Part shown: positions 35,477 through 45,600 of the stretch, in pieces | How the letters are laid out: each line of letters starts with the position of its first letter | Numbering within the stretch: the first letter of the stretch is position 1 | Source of the DNA: Nodularia sp. (in: cyanobacteria) | GTDB taxonomy: Bacteria > Cyanobacteriota > Cyanobacteriia > Cyanobacteriales > Nostocaceae | Assembly (NCBI GenBank): GCA_007692755.1 | Contig: REBL01000200.1 | Coordinates: 1 to 51,004, forward strand | Direction: 5' to 3' | DNA: 51,004 nucleotides | Made by a program: the position numbers and the translations under genes | The notes under the pieces: generated by a model | Database searches by the model: none | What the model was told of the DNA's origin: nothing | Seen by the model: only the letters and a program-made list of their open reading frames with translations

Positions 35477-36535
35477 TTATTTAGAGACAGTTACCCCAAT
35501 TTTTTCCGCCTGGGAAACTGGAGGCTGGACACGTTGAGGATATTTATGGGCGAAGCGATCGCTAACATAAAGATTTAGCTGTTTTTCCATTGCTACGATC
35601 ATTTTTTCGATTCGCCCCTTACCCTTGGGTAAAGGTAGGCTACGGATCATCGGTTTAATAAATGCTTTGTATCGCCGATGTCCCAATTTTTCATACCGTC
35701 TGGCAAAATACTTATCTTCGGTCAGATCCCACTTTTGCCGGAAGTGCTTGAGGCTGGCTAATTCCCACGCATCGCTCCAGCGCAGCATGAAGAAGGCTAA
35801 ATCAGGCAATTCAAACGGTGGCCCTTGAACGTAGGTGACGATAGAACGGCGATCGCAGTAAATAGTGCCTCCAGCCCGTGAAACTACCATACAAAAGTCC
35901 AGGTGTTCTCTAGTCGCTAGCAGCCCTTCATCAAGAAGCCCAATTCGTTCAAATATATCTGTGCGAATTAATATACAGTGAAATTCTACATAGTCACACT
36001 GTACTAGCTGAAGTTGGTCGGGTACGTCAGCAACTCGCCGATGACACAACTGACTTTTTTGGTAAATTCGCCGCCTAATACTATCTCCTGTGTTCTCTTC
36101 AGCAATGTGAGTTTGTCCACCAGCATTGTGAATTAGTTCATGCACAGGCTGATTAATACAGATAAGAGGGCCAACCACTGCGGCTTCTGTCTCTTCAGCA
36201 CTTTCTAGCAATCGTTGTAACCAGCCTGGAGTAACTATCACATCATTATCGTATAAGACTAAATATTTGGTCTTGACGTGATGCAAGCCTAAATTTCTAG
36301 CTTGGTTGGGGGAGAGATAGTAATCTGTCCGAATCAGTTCAAATCCTTTCTCTTGCGCTTGTTCTTCCAGATAAAGTTGGATATGACGTGGTGAATTACC
36401 ATCTACATAAACTAAGTTAAACGGGTAATTTGTATTCTCGTAGATACTCTCAAGAGATTCACGAGTGCAGCTAAAACGCTCTCTGGGAACAACAACGATT
36501 GTCACTTGCGGTTCTGCGATTACTGGCGAATTCAT
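35477..36535 (-). CDS. Family 2 glycosyltransferase (tandem paralogue B)
   Basis: 352 residues. Same architecture as the previous gene: TIVVVPRERFSCTRESLESI, YVDGNSPRHIQLYLEEQA, QARNLGLHHVKTKYLVLYDN and DVIVTPGWL, ATREHLDFCMVVSRAGGTI. The two proteins differ mainly at the ends and around the middle loop (150-190). Divergence suggests an old duplication with changed specificity. Confidence 0.88.
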   Translation of the reverse strand: MNSPVIAEPQVTIVVVPRERFSCTRESLESIYENTNYPFNLVYVDGNSPRHIQLYLEEQAQEKGFELIRTDYYLSPNQARNLGLHHVKTKYLVLYDNDVIVTPGWLQRLLESAEETEAAVVGPLICINQPVHELIHNAGGQTHIAEENTGDSIRRRIYQKSQLCHRRVADVPDQLQLVQCDYVEFHCILIRTDIFERIGLLDEGLLATREHLDFCMVVSRAGGTIYCDRRSIVTYVQGPPFELPDLAFFMLRWSDAWELASLKHFRQKWDLTEDKYFARRYEKLGHRRYKAFIKPMIRSLPLPKGKGRIEKMIVAMEKQLNLYVSDRFAHKYPQRVQPPVSQAEKIGVTVSK

Positions 36536-36609
36536 TTCTCAATCCTCTGCTAATATTCAAAGATTTTCATTACTGTAAAGAACACCACAGAATATTGATT
36601 TACAATTTT

Positions 36610-37899
36610 TTAACTAACGTATGTAGGATTGACTGAAGGATCAAAAAATTCTGGAAATTCTGGGGGATTATTTAATAATACTTGCTGATAAATTGCCACT
36701 AGTTCATCGTTAAGCTTGTGCATATCGTAATGCTTTTCTACATAAGCACGACCTGCCCTACCCATTGGTTCCCAAGCTTCTGGATGTTCAATTAAATAGG
36801 TTAATTTTGCCGCGATCGCATCAGCATCTTGCTCTGGAACTAGAAAACCGGAAATTCCATCTTCCACTAATTCAGGAATGCCACCATGAAGAGTGCCAAT
36901 TACTGGTAAACCCATTGCCATTGCTTCTTTTAATGTGTTGACAGGAGCATCTTGATTACCATCGGCGGCGGTTATACATGGGGCGATAAAAATATGAGCT
37001 TGGTTGAGTATTTCAATAATTTCTGGTTGATTTTTCCAACCTAGCAGCTTGACTTTTTCAGTAACATTTAATTCTGCAATTAATTCCTGAAAGTGTGCTT
37101 TTAAAATGCCATCGCCGATGATTTTATACTCAATATTTGCATGATGTTTTGCTAATTTAGCAATAGCACGAATACCATATTCTATGCCTTTCTTTTCTAC
37201 GAGGCGACCTGTTGTGACAATCTGAACTTTGCCATCTGAAGACGATTCTCTAGGCTTAAAAGGAAACCGACTGCAATCTATACCTGAACCGTGGACGATA
37301 ATTTTGTTTTCATTGCAACCTAGTTTAATGGCTCTTTGTCTAAAAAATTCGCAGTTAGTGAGAAAGAAATCACCTTTAGTAAATAGTGGATTATAAATGT
37401 CTTCTCCATGCTCTTGAAGATATTTACTGATATCGAAACCGCGAAACGATGTGATCAACTTTCCTTTGATAGCACCAATATCTCGATAAACCATACCATC
37501 TAAAGCGAATACCCCAAATTGGCAGTGAATAATATCGTAGGGTTGAGACTTTAACAAAGGTATTACTTCGTACAATATCCTTAAGGAAATTGCTTTTTTA
37601 GCATACTTTAAAAAGTTGAGCGATCGCAACAATACTAAAGGAGCTTTAGCAAAATTTACTACTAATAGTATCATTCCTAAAAGGAACCGCCAAAGGTAAT
37701 TATTTGGGATGGGAGGTATATAGTGAGTTTGCTGCAATAAATTATATTTTTCGACGTTGGGATGCATTTTAGAGGCATCTTCTGGTTGACTAGCGTAAAT
37801 ATGAACTTCATGCCCGCGTGTAATCAAACCTGTAATTTGGTTCAAAATGAATGTTTCTGATATTACAGGAAATCGTCCAGCAATGATGGCAATTCTCAT
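36610..37899 (-). CDS. Family 4 glycosyltransferase (WcaL-like)
   Basis: 429-residue GT-B enzyme. N-terminal domain RIAIIAGRFPVISETFILNQ is typical of the WcaL/AmsK type. The C-terminal donor domain has VTTGRLVEKKGIEYGIRAIA, YKIIGDG, and the signature EAMAMGLPVIGTLHGGIPELV with the E-x7-E pattern. First gene of the seven-gene polysaccharide cluster in transcription order. Donor sugar unknown. Confidence 0.92.
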   Translation of the reverse strand: MRIAIIAGRFPVISETFILNQITGLITRGHEVHIYASQPEDASKMHPNVEKYNLLQQTHYIPPIPNNYLWRFLLGMILLVVNFAKAPLVLLRSLNFLKYAKKAISLRILYEVIPLLKSQPYDIIHCQFGVFALDGMVYRDIGAIKGKLITSFRGFDISKYLQEHGEDIYNPLFTKGDFFLTNCEFFRQRAIKLGCNENKIIVHGSGIDCSRFPFKPRESSSDGKVQIVTTGRLVEKKGIEYGIRAIAKLAKHHANIEYKIIGDGILKAHFQELIAELNVTEKVKLLGWKNQPEIIEILNQAHIFIAPCITAADGNQDAPVNTLKEAMAMGLPVIGTLHGGIPELVEDGISGFLVPEQDADAIAAKLTYLIEHPEAWEPMGRAGRAYVEKHYDMHKLNDELVAIYQQVLLNNPPEFPEFFDPSVNPTYVS

Positions 37900-38443
37900 A
37901 CTAATGTCTGACAGATTACTCTCTGTTTCAAAGTTGTTCTCTAAGCATGATTTATTTCAAAGAATATTTTACTCACAGCTATATTTTTTTAATCTGTTGC
38001 ATAAGCGAATTGAGTAAATAATTATTTTTTAGAATACATAAATTTTTTTCAGAAATAGCGATAAACAACAAAAATAAATCAAAAAAATATATATGGCGCA
38101 CCTATTTAATCTGCTGTTTATATTTCCATTCAGAAAATATTTTTAATATCTACCTGAAGACATATTTAACTTGTGGAACTATGTGGGTTGTGTGCCTAAG
38201 AAGCTTGAACGCTAAGTTGATATTTATTTGCTTGTTTATCAGCTTTTGTTAAAATGTATTGGCTTATATAAACGCGATGGATCACTTCTTCTTTCTGTAG
38301 ATAACGAAAGAATTAATTACTTACTTGTATCCGCAACCGCCAGTTAATTCGACGCATCTACATCAAGAAAAGGTACGAGAAGTTACAAGTAAAACCTGTA
38401 AAAGATAGGATTAATACTAGTAGTCCGTTGGAATTAACTGCAT
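37900..38443. other. Intergenic region between the polysaccharide cluster and cruP
   Basis: Divergent promoters of the GT4 gene and cruP must lie in these 544 bases. The stretch 37970-38100 is very AT-rich with A/T runs. No ORF or RNA gene is supported, and no operator could be named. Confidence 0.5.
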
Positions 38444-39994
38444 ATGTCCCTATCTTTAACTGAAGAAATTCTCTCTCAACTCCCAGGCGATGTTCTAGGA
38501 GGTTTGCATCAAGGCGATCGCCTTTTAACATCCATCAGAGAAAATACAGCCCCAGTCCCCACAGTAGTTAAACAAAGTCAGCAACCATTAGACGCTGTAG
38601 ATTGGGATGTCATCGTCTGTGGTGGGACTTTAGGGATTTTAATTGCTTCCGCCTTAGCTGTGAAAGGGCTGCGGGTGGCGTTAATGGAACGGGGAACTTT
38701 ACGGGGGAGAGAACAAGAGTGGAATATTTCTCGCCCAGAATTAGAAGTATTTGTGGAATTAAACTTGCTGAGTAGTGAAGAATTAGAGCAAGCGATCGCA
38801 ACTAAATATAACCCAGCACGAGTCAGTTTTGCTGGTGGGACAGAAATATGGGTAGAGGATGTCTTAAATATCGGTGTAGATCCAGTTTATCTCCTAGATA
38901 CATTGAAAACCCGATTTCTGGCTGCTGGGGGAAACTTATTAGAAAACACACCCTTCACTGAAGCGATCGTTCATCCAGAGGGAGTCATAGTCAATAACCA
39001 ATATAAAACGAAATTATTAATTGACGCGATGGGAAATTTTTCTCCCATCACCCGCCAAGCCCGCCAAGGTAAAAAACCAGATGCTTTGTGCTTAGTAGTG
39101 GGAAGTTGCGCCCAAGGTTTTCCCGAAAGTACCTCTGGCGACTTGTTATGTTCCTTCACATCTTTAGAAAATCAATGTCAGTATTTCTGGGAAGCTTTCC
39201 CCGCGAAGGATGGCAGAACTACTTACTTATTTACATACATGGATGCAGAACCACAACGCTTAAGTTTAGCCGCATTGTTTGAGGAATATTTGCGACTGCT
39301 ACCAGAATATCAGGGTGTGGAATTAAACCAATTGCAATTTCAACGAGCGCTGTTTGGCTTCTTTCCTAGCTATCGCCAAAGTCCGATTAAAACCCCTTGG
39401 AATCACCTGTTAACAGTGGGAGATAGCAGCGGAAGTCAATCTCCCTTGAGTTTTGGCGGTTTTGGGGCGATGGTACGTCACCTCAAGCGGTTAACTTATG
39501 GTATTCATGAAGCAGTGCAAAGCAATCAATTATCTGCCCAAAATTTAGCCCTGCTGCAACCCTATCAACCAAATCTGACTGTTACTTGGTTGTTTCAACA
39601 AGCCATGAGTGTGGGGATCAATCAGAAAATCGCCCCAGATCAAATTAACCAACTACTCAAGGCTGTATTTGAGGAAATGCAACAACTGGGTACACCAGTC
39701 TTGAAACCGTTTTTGCAAGATGTGGTGCAGTTTTCGGGACTTACACAAACACTGTTAAAAACTGGTTTATTTCATCCGGGATTAGTTGCCAAAATCATTC
39801 CCCACGTTGGTTTAATGAGTTTACTTGATTGGATGGTGCATTACGGTAATTTAGGGATTTACACTGCTTTATTTCGGTTAAGCCCCATGTTGGAAACATG
39901 GATAAAAAATCAGCCCATTGAGCAACAATATTATTGGCATCGTTTGGTTGATGCGTGGAACTATGGTTCTGGTGCTGATTACTTTGATGCTTGA
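38444..39994 (+). CDS. cruP: CruP-type lycopene cyclase-family flavoprotein
   Basis: 516 residues. Rossmann FAD/NAD-binding motif in WDVIVCGGTLGILIASALAV followed by ALMERG. The EWNISRPELEVFVEL segment, SFGGFGAMVRHLKRL and the helical C-terminus match CruP, the paralogue of the CruA lycopene cyclase found in cyanobacteria and plants. CruA and CruP differ in activity: CruP is reported to affect carotenoid composition and reactive oxygen rather than being the main cyclase. The GGTLGI glycine pattern departs a little from the canonical GxGxxG. It is alone and convergent with nifV. Confidence 0.85.
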   Translation: MSLSLTEEILSQLPGDVLGGLHQGDRLLTSIRENTAPVPTVVKQSQQPLDAVDWDVIVCGGTLGILIASALAVKGLRVALMERGTLRGREQEWNISRPELEVFVELNLLSSEELEQAIATKYNPARVSFAGGTEIWVEDVLNIGVDPVYLLDTLKTRFLAAGGNLLENTPFTEAIVHPEGVIVNNQYKTKLLIDAMGNFSPITRQARQGKKPDALCLVVGSCAQGFPESTSGDLLCSFTSLENQCQYFWEAFPAKDGRTTYLFTYMDAEPQRLSLAALFEEYLRLLPEYQGVELNQLQFQRALFGFFPSYRQSPIKTPWNHLLTVGDSSGSQSPLSFGGFGAMVRHLKRLTYGIHEAVQSNQLSAQNLALLQPYQPNLTVTWLFQQAMSVGINQKIAPDQINQLLKAVFEEMQQLGTPVLKPFLQDVVQFSGLTQTLLKTGLFHPGLVAKIIPHVGLMSLLDWMVHYGNLGIYTALFRLSPMLETWIKNQPIEQQYYWHRLVDAWNYGSGADYFDA

Positions 39995-40082
39995 TCCCAA
40001 TTCTGTATGGTGGCTTGGGTGGCGTAGCTATAGATCCATCCGCCCAACATATTTTTCTAATTCATCGCGTCTGGTTTTTTTA

Positions 40083-40146
40083 GAGGAACGAACCGCAAAG
40101 GACACAAAGGACACAAAGGAAGAAGGAAGAAGGAAGAAGGAAGGAA
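40083..40146. repeat. Dispersed GA-rich repeat, copy 2
   Basis: AGGAACGAACCGCAAAGGAC, then ACAAAGG units and GGAAGAA units, nearly the same as 34231-34300. It lies between the convergent ends of cruP and nifV. Confidence 0.75.
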
Positions 40147-40184
40147 GAGAATTCGGCGTACCTATGGCTACGCCACGCTAGCTA

Positions 40185-41321
40185 TCACAAGGAAATGGTA
40201 GGAGTCTGTTGGTGTGCTTGTGCTAAATCTAAAAGTTCTTGCGTATTTAAACTACGTTTGTTCTCCATAGCAGCTTGTCGCACAGCATCTAAAACGGATT
40301 TCATGGCTTCTGGGTTCAGAGAAATACCATGCTGTTGAAGCAGGTTAGATAATAAATGTCGTCCTGAATGCTTACCCAAAACTAAACGTCTCTCTCCGCC
40401 TACCTCTTCGGGGGCAAAGGGTTCGTAAGTATCAGGGTTTTGTAGTACACCATGAGCATGGATACCTGATTCGTGAGCAAAACTATTTTCGCCCACAATT
40501 GCTTTCCAGGGATGGACATCATACCCTGATGCTGTTGCTACAAGTCGGGATATTTCCAATAAGCGGGAAGTGTCAATGCCTAAGTTAGTATGATGGATGC
40601 GTTTGAGAGCCATAACCACTTCCTCTAATGCGGCATTTCCGGCTCTTTCGCCTAAACCATTCACAGTTGTATTCACTGATAAAGCACCCGCTTTGATCCC
40701 GGCTAGAGTGTTCGCAGTTGCTAAACCAAAATCATTATGGGTGTGCATTTCTACAGGTATCGATAATGCTGTCACCAATTGTTTGACTTGTGTATAAGTA
40801 GTGAAAGGATCGAGAATTCCTACTGTGTCACAAAAGCGAAACCGTGATGCACCACATTCTTGAGCATAAAGCGCTACATCTAAGAGCAGATTTTTCTCGG
40901 CTCTAGAAGAATCTTCTCCGCCTACGGAAACAAACAGTCCATGATCAAGGGCAAAGCTGATACTATCTCGCAGTTTATCTAAAACTACCTGCCATTTGCC
41001 CTGAAATTTCGTGGCAATTTGGATCACAGACACAGGTATAGATATATGCACTCGCTGCAAACCACAATCTATGCAAGCTTGAATGTCGGAAATTACGGCA
41101 CGATTCCAACCTAGAAGGTGAGCTTGCAAACCTAAATCAGCAATTGTCGCGATCGCATATTGTTCTGTTTTACCCATTGCGGGAATACCGACTTCTAACT
41201 CGTGAACTCCAATAGCATCAAGCAATTGAGCGATCGCTATTTTCTCTTTTAAGTTAAAAGCCACACCAGCGGCTTGTTCCCCGTCACGCAAAGTTGTGTC
41301 GTTGATCACAGTTTGCTCCAT
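40185..41321 (-). CDS. nifV: Homocitrate synthase
   Basis: Makes (R)-homocitrate from acetyl-CoA and 2-oxoglutarate for the FeMo cofactor of nitrogenase. 378 residues from ATG at 41321, the normal NifV length; the frame extends 54 codons upstream but only to sequence unlike NifV. Motifs: [18 protein letters not shown] (active site of the HMGL/IPMS superfamily), [52 protein letters not shown]. No other nif gene is in the window, so this is a detached nifV; heterocystous cyanobacteria often carry two. Confidence 0.92.
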   Translation of the reverse strand: MEQTVINDTTLRDGEQAAGVAFNLKEKIAIAQLLDAIGVHELEVGIPAMGKTEQYAIATIADLGLQAHLLGWNRAVISDIQACIDCGLQRVHISIPVSVIQIATKFQGKWQVVLDKLRDSISFALDHGLFVSVGGEDSSRAEKNLLLDVALYAQECGASRFRFCDTVGILDPFTTYTQVKQLVTALSIPVEMHTHNDFGLATANTLAGIKAGALSVNTTVNGLGERAGNAALEEVVMALKRIHHTNLGIDTSRLLEISRLVATASGYDVHPWKAIVGENSFAHESGIHAHGVLQNPDTYEPFAPEEVGGERRLVLGKHSGRHLLSNLLQQHGISLNPEAMKSVLDAVRQAAMENKRSLNTQELLDLAQAHQQTPTISL

Positions 41322-42600
41322 TACCGTAATGCCTCTGCTATCATAATTAATACACATAAAGTTTGTCCGTAACATAGTAAAACTACATTTATGCCCCAGG
41401 TTTATAAAGTAAATAAGACTACAACCAGTTTGCTGGCAATGTTCTTCCCTGGAAAAAAGTGTAATGCAGATATACTCTTGCATTCTACTTCATAAGCTGA
41501 ATTCGATGTCGTCAAATTTACCTTTTACCACCTGATTTTAATCACACCCGGTTAAATTGTTTGTAGTGGTATATAAGCACAAAAAATAATATATCCCTGT
41601 GAAAATCTATAGTTCCGTGATGGGAAACCAAGCTGAAAAAGTTTACTAAGTGAGACTAGCCGTTGAGTAAACTCAGCAGAAACTTCAGCTAACTCTTCAA
41701 AACTCAAATTTTTTCCCTGTTATGTCTTGGCGATATTATATGAGTCTAGGAGTAAGGTGAGAAAATTGGTGTAAATCTACTAAAGGAGATAGTGGTTGTG
41801 TTGCTTTGGGTGGAGGTAGTGGCGACAAAATGAAATTACATTTGGCAGTTATGTTGCATCAGCAACCTTAGCTCTCATTGGTTTACCAATTGTGATCATG
41901 CAGGATATAAAAAAACTCAGAGGTAACGATAACACACTGAGTTTATAGGGGTATTTCTTAACCTTGAGGTTTATACTTATTTGGAATTATGGGATGATTG
42001 ATCAAATCTTTGAATGTGAATATTACTTTATATGTTGCTACTCAATTGATTGATTGAAGCAATTTCCAGACTTTTGGAGCTTTAGCCCCAAGCTTAGGTT
42101 TTATAATTGTTTGCAAATATCAAGAATTTTGGTAAATTTCCCATCCCATGTTTAATGAAAATCCTTTGGTTGTTGTATCAAAAAAAACTTTTTAGAGCCA
42201 TATTTTTTTATGTAACTAATGTAAGAATGAGGTTTATCAAAGCTTTTGAGAAATACTAATATGTGAATAAAAGCACATTCATGAATCAAGCGATCGCCTA
42301 AATATTTGACCTGGGTGGTTTGACCCCCTCTGGGTTAGAGCATGAATTAGTGTAATGTCTTTAAGTAAAAGATCATCTATTCTTCATTCAAGAATACAAT
42401 AGGTTTGAGAACTACAGAAATTTCTTAAACAGTCAAGTTTGTATACTTACTCAGGCTGTTATCAATATTGACCTTTTTGTAAACCAAGCATATTGATATT
42501 CAGTAATCTCCTTTGTCCCCTTTTCCAGTGCAATAACCTCTGGTGACCAAAAAATTTCTAAGTATATCTTTCGCTATGTAGTTCTGATGTTAATCAGATA
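41322..42600. other. Long intergenic region between nifV and the hybrid kinase
   Basis: Divergent promoter region of nearly 1.3 kb. Apart from the small frameshifted ORF at 41798-41948 no gene is supported. I looked for NtcA-like GTA-N8-TAC and found no convincing site upstream of nifV. Confidence 0.5.
41798..41948 (+). pseudogene. Small membrane peptide gene with one-base frameshift
   Basis: AAAGGAGA lies about 8 bases before GTG at 41798. The frame reads VLLWVEVVATK and stops at TGA. One base later another frame continues EITFGSYVASATLALIGLPI and VIMQDIKKLRGNDNTLSL to TAG at 41946-41948. Joined, this is about 49 residues with one transmembrane helix. The strong ribosome binding site and the protein-like second part suggest a once real gene. 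Not recognised. Confidence 0.4.
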
Positions 42601-45600
42601 ATGAAAATTGATGAATTAACTATGAGATTCAATAATCAGCTAATTGACTTGCCTCGTTTATATCATGCTACTGATCTATGTCCTTTAACGATTAGCCCTG
42701 ATAGTTATGTAGTCGATGCAATTATTTTGATGAGTCAAGAACGAAGTATTAATTCGTCGCCAACTGATTCCCAGAATGTTTTAGCTTACGGTACAGCAGA
42801 TCGTCAAACTAATACTTGTGTCTTGGTTGTAGAACAAGACAAACTATTAGGTATTTTTACAACTACAGATGTAATTAGAGTCACGGCTAGACGCACAAAT
42901 TTATCTCAGGTGAAGATGGCTGAAGTCATGGTACAGCCAGTCGTTACCCTAACACCATCCCATTACCAGGATGTGTTTACAGCTTTGTCAATATTGCGTC
43001 AGCATCAAATTCACCATCTGCCGATTTTAGACCAACAAGGGCAATTAGTCGGGCTTGTTACCGAAACTAGCTTGCTCAATACCTTTGATCCTGTGAATAC
43101 GGTTAACATTGTCAAATCCATACCACAAGATTCACACCCAGTAGAAGTAATTGCTTGCCAAACTCACGATCATTTAAAAAAATGGTTGGACGCACAAACG
43201 GCTGAAGTCATCCAAGTTAATGAAGAACTTCATCAAACTCTCGAAGAACTCCAAGCGGTGGAAGAAGAACTACGTCAACAAAATCAAGAGGTGCTAAATT
43301 CCCGTCAAACCACAGATACAGAGCGTCAGCGTTATCAAGATTTATTTGAGTTCGCTCCGTATGGTTATTTAGTCAGCGATACCACAGGTGTGATTAAAAA
43401 CGCTAACTATGCAGCAGCCACCTTACTGTCTGTACCACAAAATCATTTGGTAGGCAAACCATTAGTTCTATTTATTGCTGAACAAGACCGCCAAGACTTT
43501 ATATCTCAACTACAGACATTACAGGAGATAGAGGACTGGGAAATTCACCTCCAGCCACGAGATCGTTTATCTTTCCCCGCAAGTCTGAGAGCTACGGCAA
43601 TCTATGAACAGGGTGAGCGGGTGGGTTGGCGCTGGTTGCTTTGTGATATGAGCGCCCGCAAACAAGCCCAAGAGGAATTATGCCAAGCCAGCAATGAATT
43701 AGAAATGCGGGTAATGGAACGCACACAGGAATTGCTGCGAGCAAACCAGCTTTTACAACAAGAAATGACTCAACGCCAACGTGCCGAAGAGTCATTGCGG
43801 CAAAGTGAGAAACTTTATCGCCAATTAGTGGAAACTCAAACCGACTTGATTATCCGCATAGATTTGCAAGAACGGGTTACCTTTGCCAATACAATATGTT
43901 GCCAAATCTTGGATCAGCAATTGGACGAGTTACTTGGTAAGTGGTTTTTTCAGTTCTTCCATCCAGATGACTTGCCTCAAATTACAGAAAATATCAGAAA
44001 CTTGATCTGCTCACCCCATGAATTCATCACTGATGAGAAACGTTTGTTTACAGCTAATGGTATGCGCTGGGTGCAATGGAAGGTGACAGAAATTAAAAAT
44101 GAAGCTGGAGAGGTAGTTGAATTGTTGGGGGTGGGCAGAGATACCACCGAACGCAAGCAGATGGAGTTAGCGTTGCAAAAAAGCGAAGAAAAATTTCGCC
44201 ATTTTGCCGAACAGACCCAAGCCGTTATTTGGATGTCAACCCCGGATTTAAGCCAGAACCTGTATATTAGTCCTGCTTATGAAAAAATTTGGCATCGTTC
44301 TTGCCAGAGTGTCAGTGAACAACCTGACTTATGGATAGAGGCAGTTCATCCAGATGATCGAGATCGCCTGATGGCAAAAAGGCAGCGACAGATACAGGGT
44401 GAATATGCTGAAGTCGAATATCGTATTCTCCGCCCTGATGGTTCGATGCGCTGGATCTGGGATCGGGGCTTTGGCATATATGATCAACAAGGACAGGTGG
44501 AGTACAATGCCGGGATTGCCGAAGATATCACTGAGCGCAAGCAAATAGAAGAATTGCAAATAAAGAGTGAGGCGCGACTAAATTTAGCCCTCGAAGCCAC
44601 TAAAATGGGCATTTGGGACTGGGATATCCGCACTAATCAAGTAATATGCTCTGCTAATATGGCGCTCCTCTATGGTTTGCCCAGTAATTCAGATTCTGAA
44701 AATATAGAAGAATTTTTTAAGTTAGTTCATCCTGAAGACCGCAAAGATTTGTCTGAGTTAATAGCTCGCAGTTTTGAGGAAAAAAGTGAATATAAAAGTG
44801 AATTTCGGGTTGTTTGGCCCGATGGCAGTATTCATTGGCTGAGTGGAAACGGTAAAGTATTTTGTAACGAACTGGGTGAGCCAATTAGATTGATTGGTAC
44901 AACTCGGTGCATCGGTGAACGCAAAGAGGCGGAAGCAGCACTGCGAGCCAGCGAAGAACGTTATCGTTCAGTCGTTGCTTCCATGCAGGAGGGCATCGTT
45001 TTACAAAAAGCTGATGGTAGTATAGTTACCTGTAATGCCAGCGCTGAAAGAATTCTGGGGCGGAGTCTAGAGCAAATGCTCACGCACACCTTTGACGATC
45101 CCAGATGGAAGACTATAAAAGAAGATGGCTCTCACTTCCCTAGTGAAATGTATCCGGCAATGGTTACCTTCCGCACAGGTCAACCCTGCTCAAATGTGGT
45201 TATGGGACTTTATCCGCCCAATGGCAAGCTTACCTGGATTTCCATTAATTCCCAACCCTTGTTTCACGACAATCAACCCGTTCCTGATGCCGTAGTCTCT
45301 TCTTTTATTGACATTAGCGAACGCAAACAAGCCCAAGAAAAAATTAGCGAGCAAGCAGCCTTACTTGATATTGCCACCGATGCGATTTTAGTTCGAGATT
45401 TCCAAAGCAACATCTTATTCTGGAATCAAGGTGCAGAGCGGATGTATGGTTGGCGCGCAGACGAGGCTTTAGGCAAAGACCCCCTGAAGCTTTGTTGCCA
45501 AAATAATTCGCGGCAAATAGAAGCGGCTTTCAAAAGTGTAATTGAGTCTGGCTCGTGGCAGGGTGAGTTACGTAAAGTTACTAAATCTGGCAAAAACATT

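Noticed and set aside
40185-41483. Longer start for nifV
   Set aside because: The 54 extra residues are not like any homocitrate synthase, and ATG at 41321 gives the standard 378 residues.
41484-41640. NtcA-type nitrogen-control site upstream of nifV
   Set aside because: GTAGTGGTATATAAGC at about 41561 is close to but does not fit GTA-N8-TAC, so no site is claimed.
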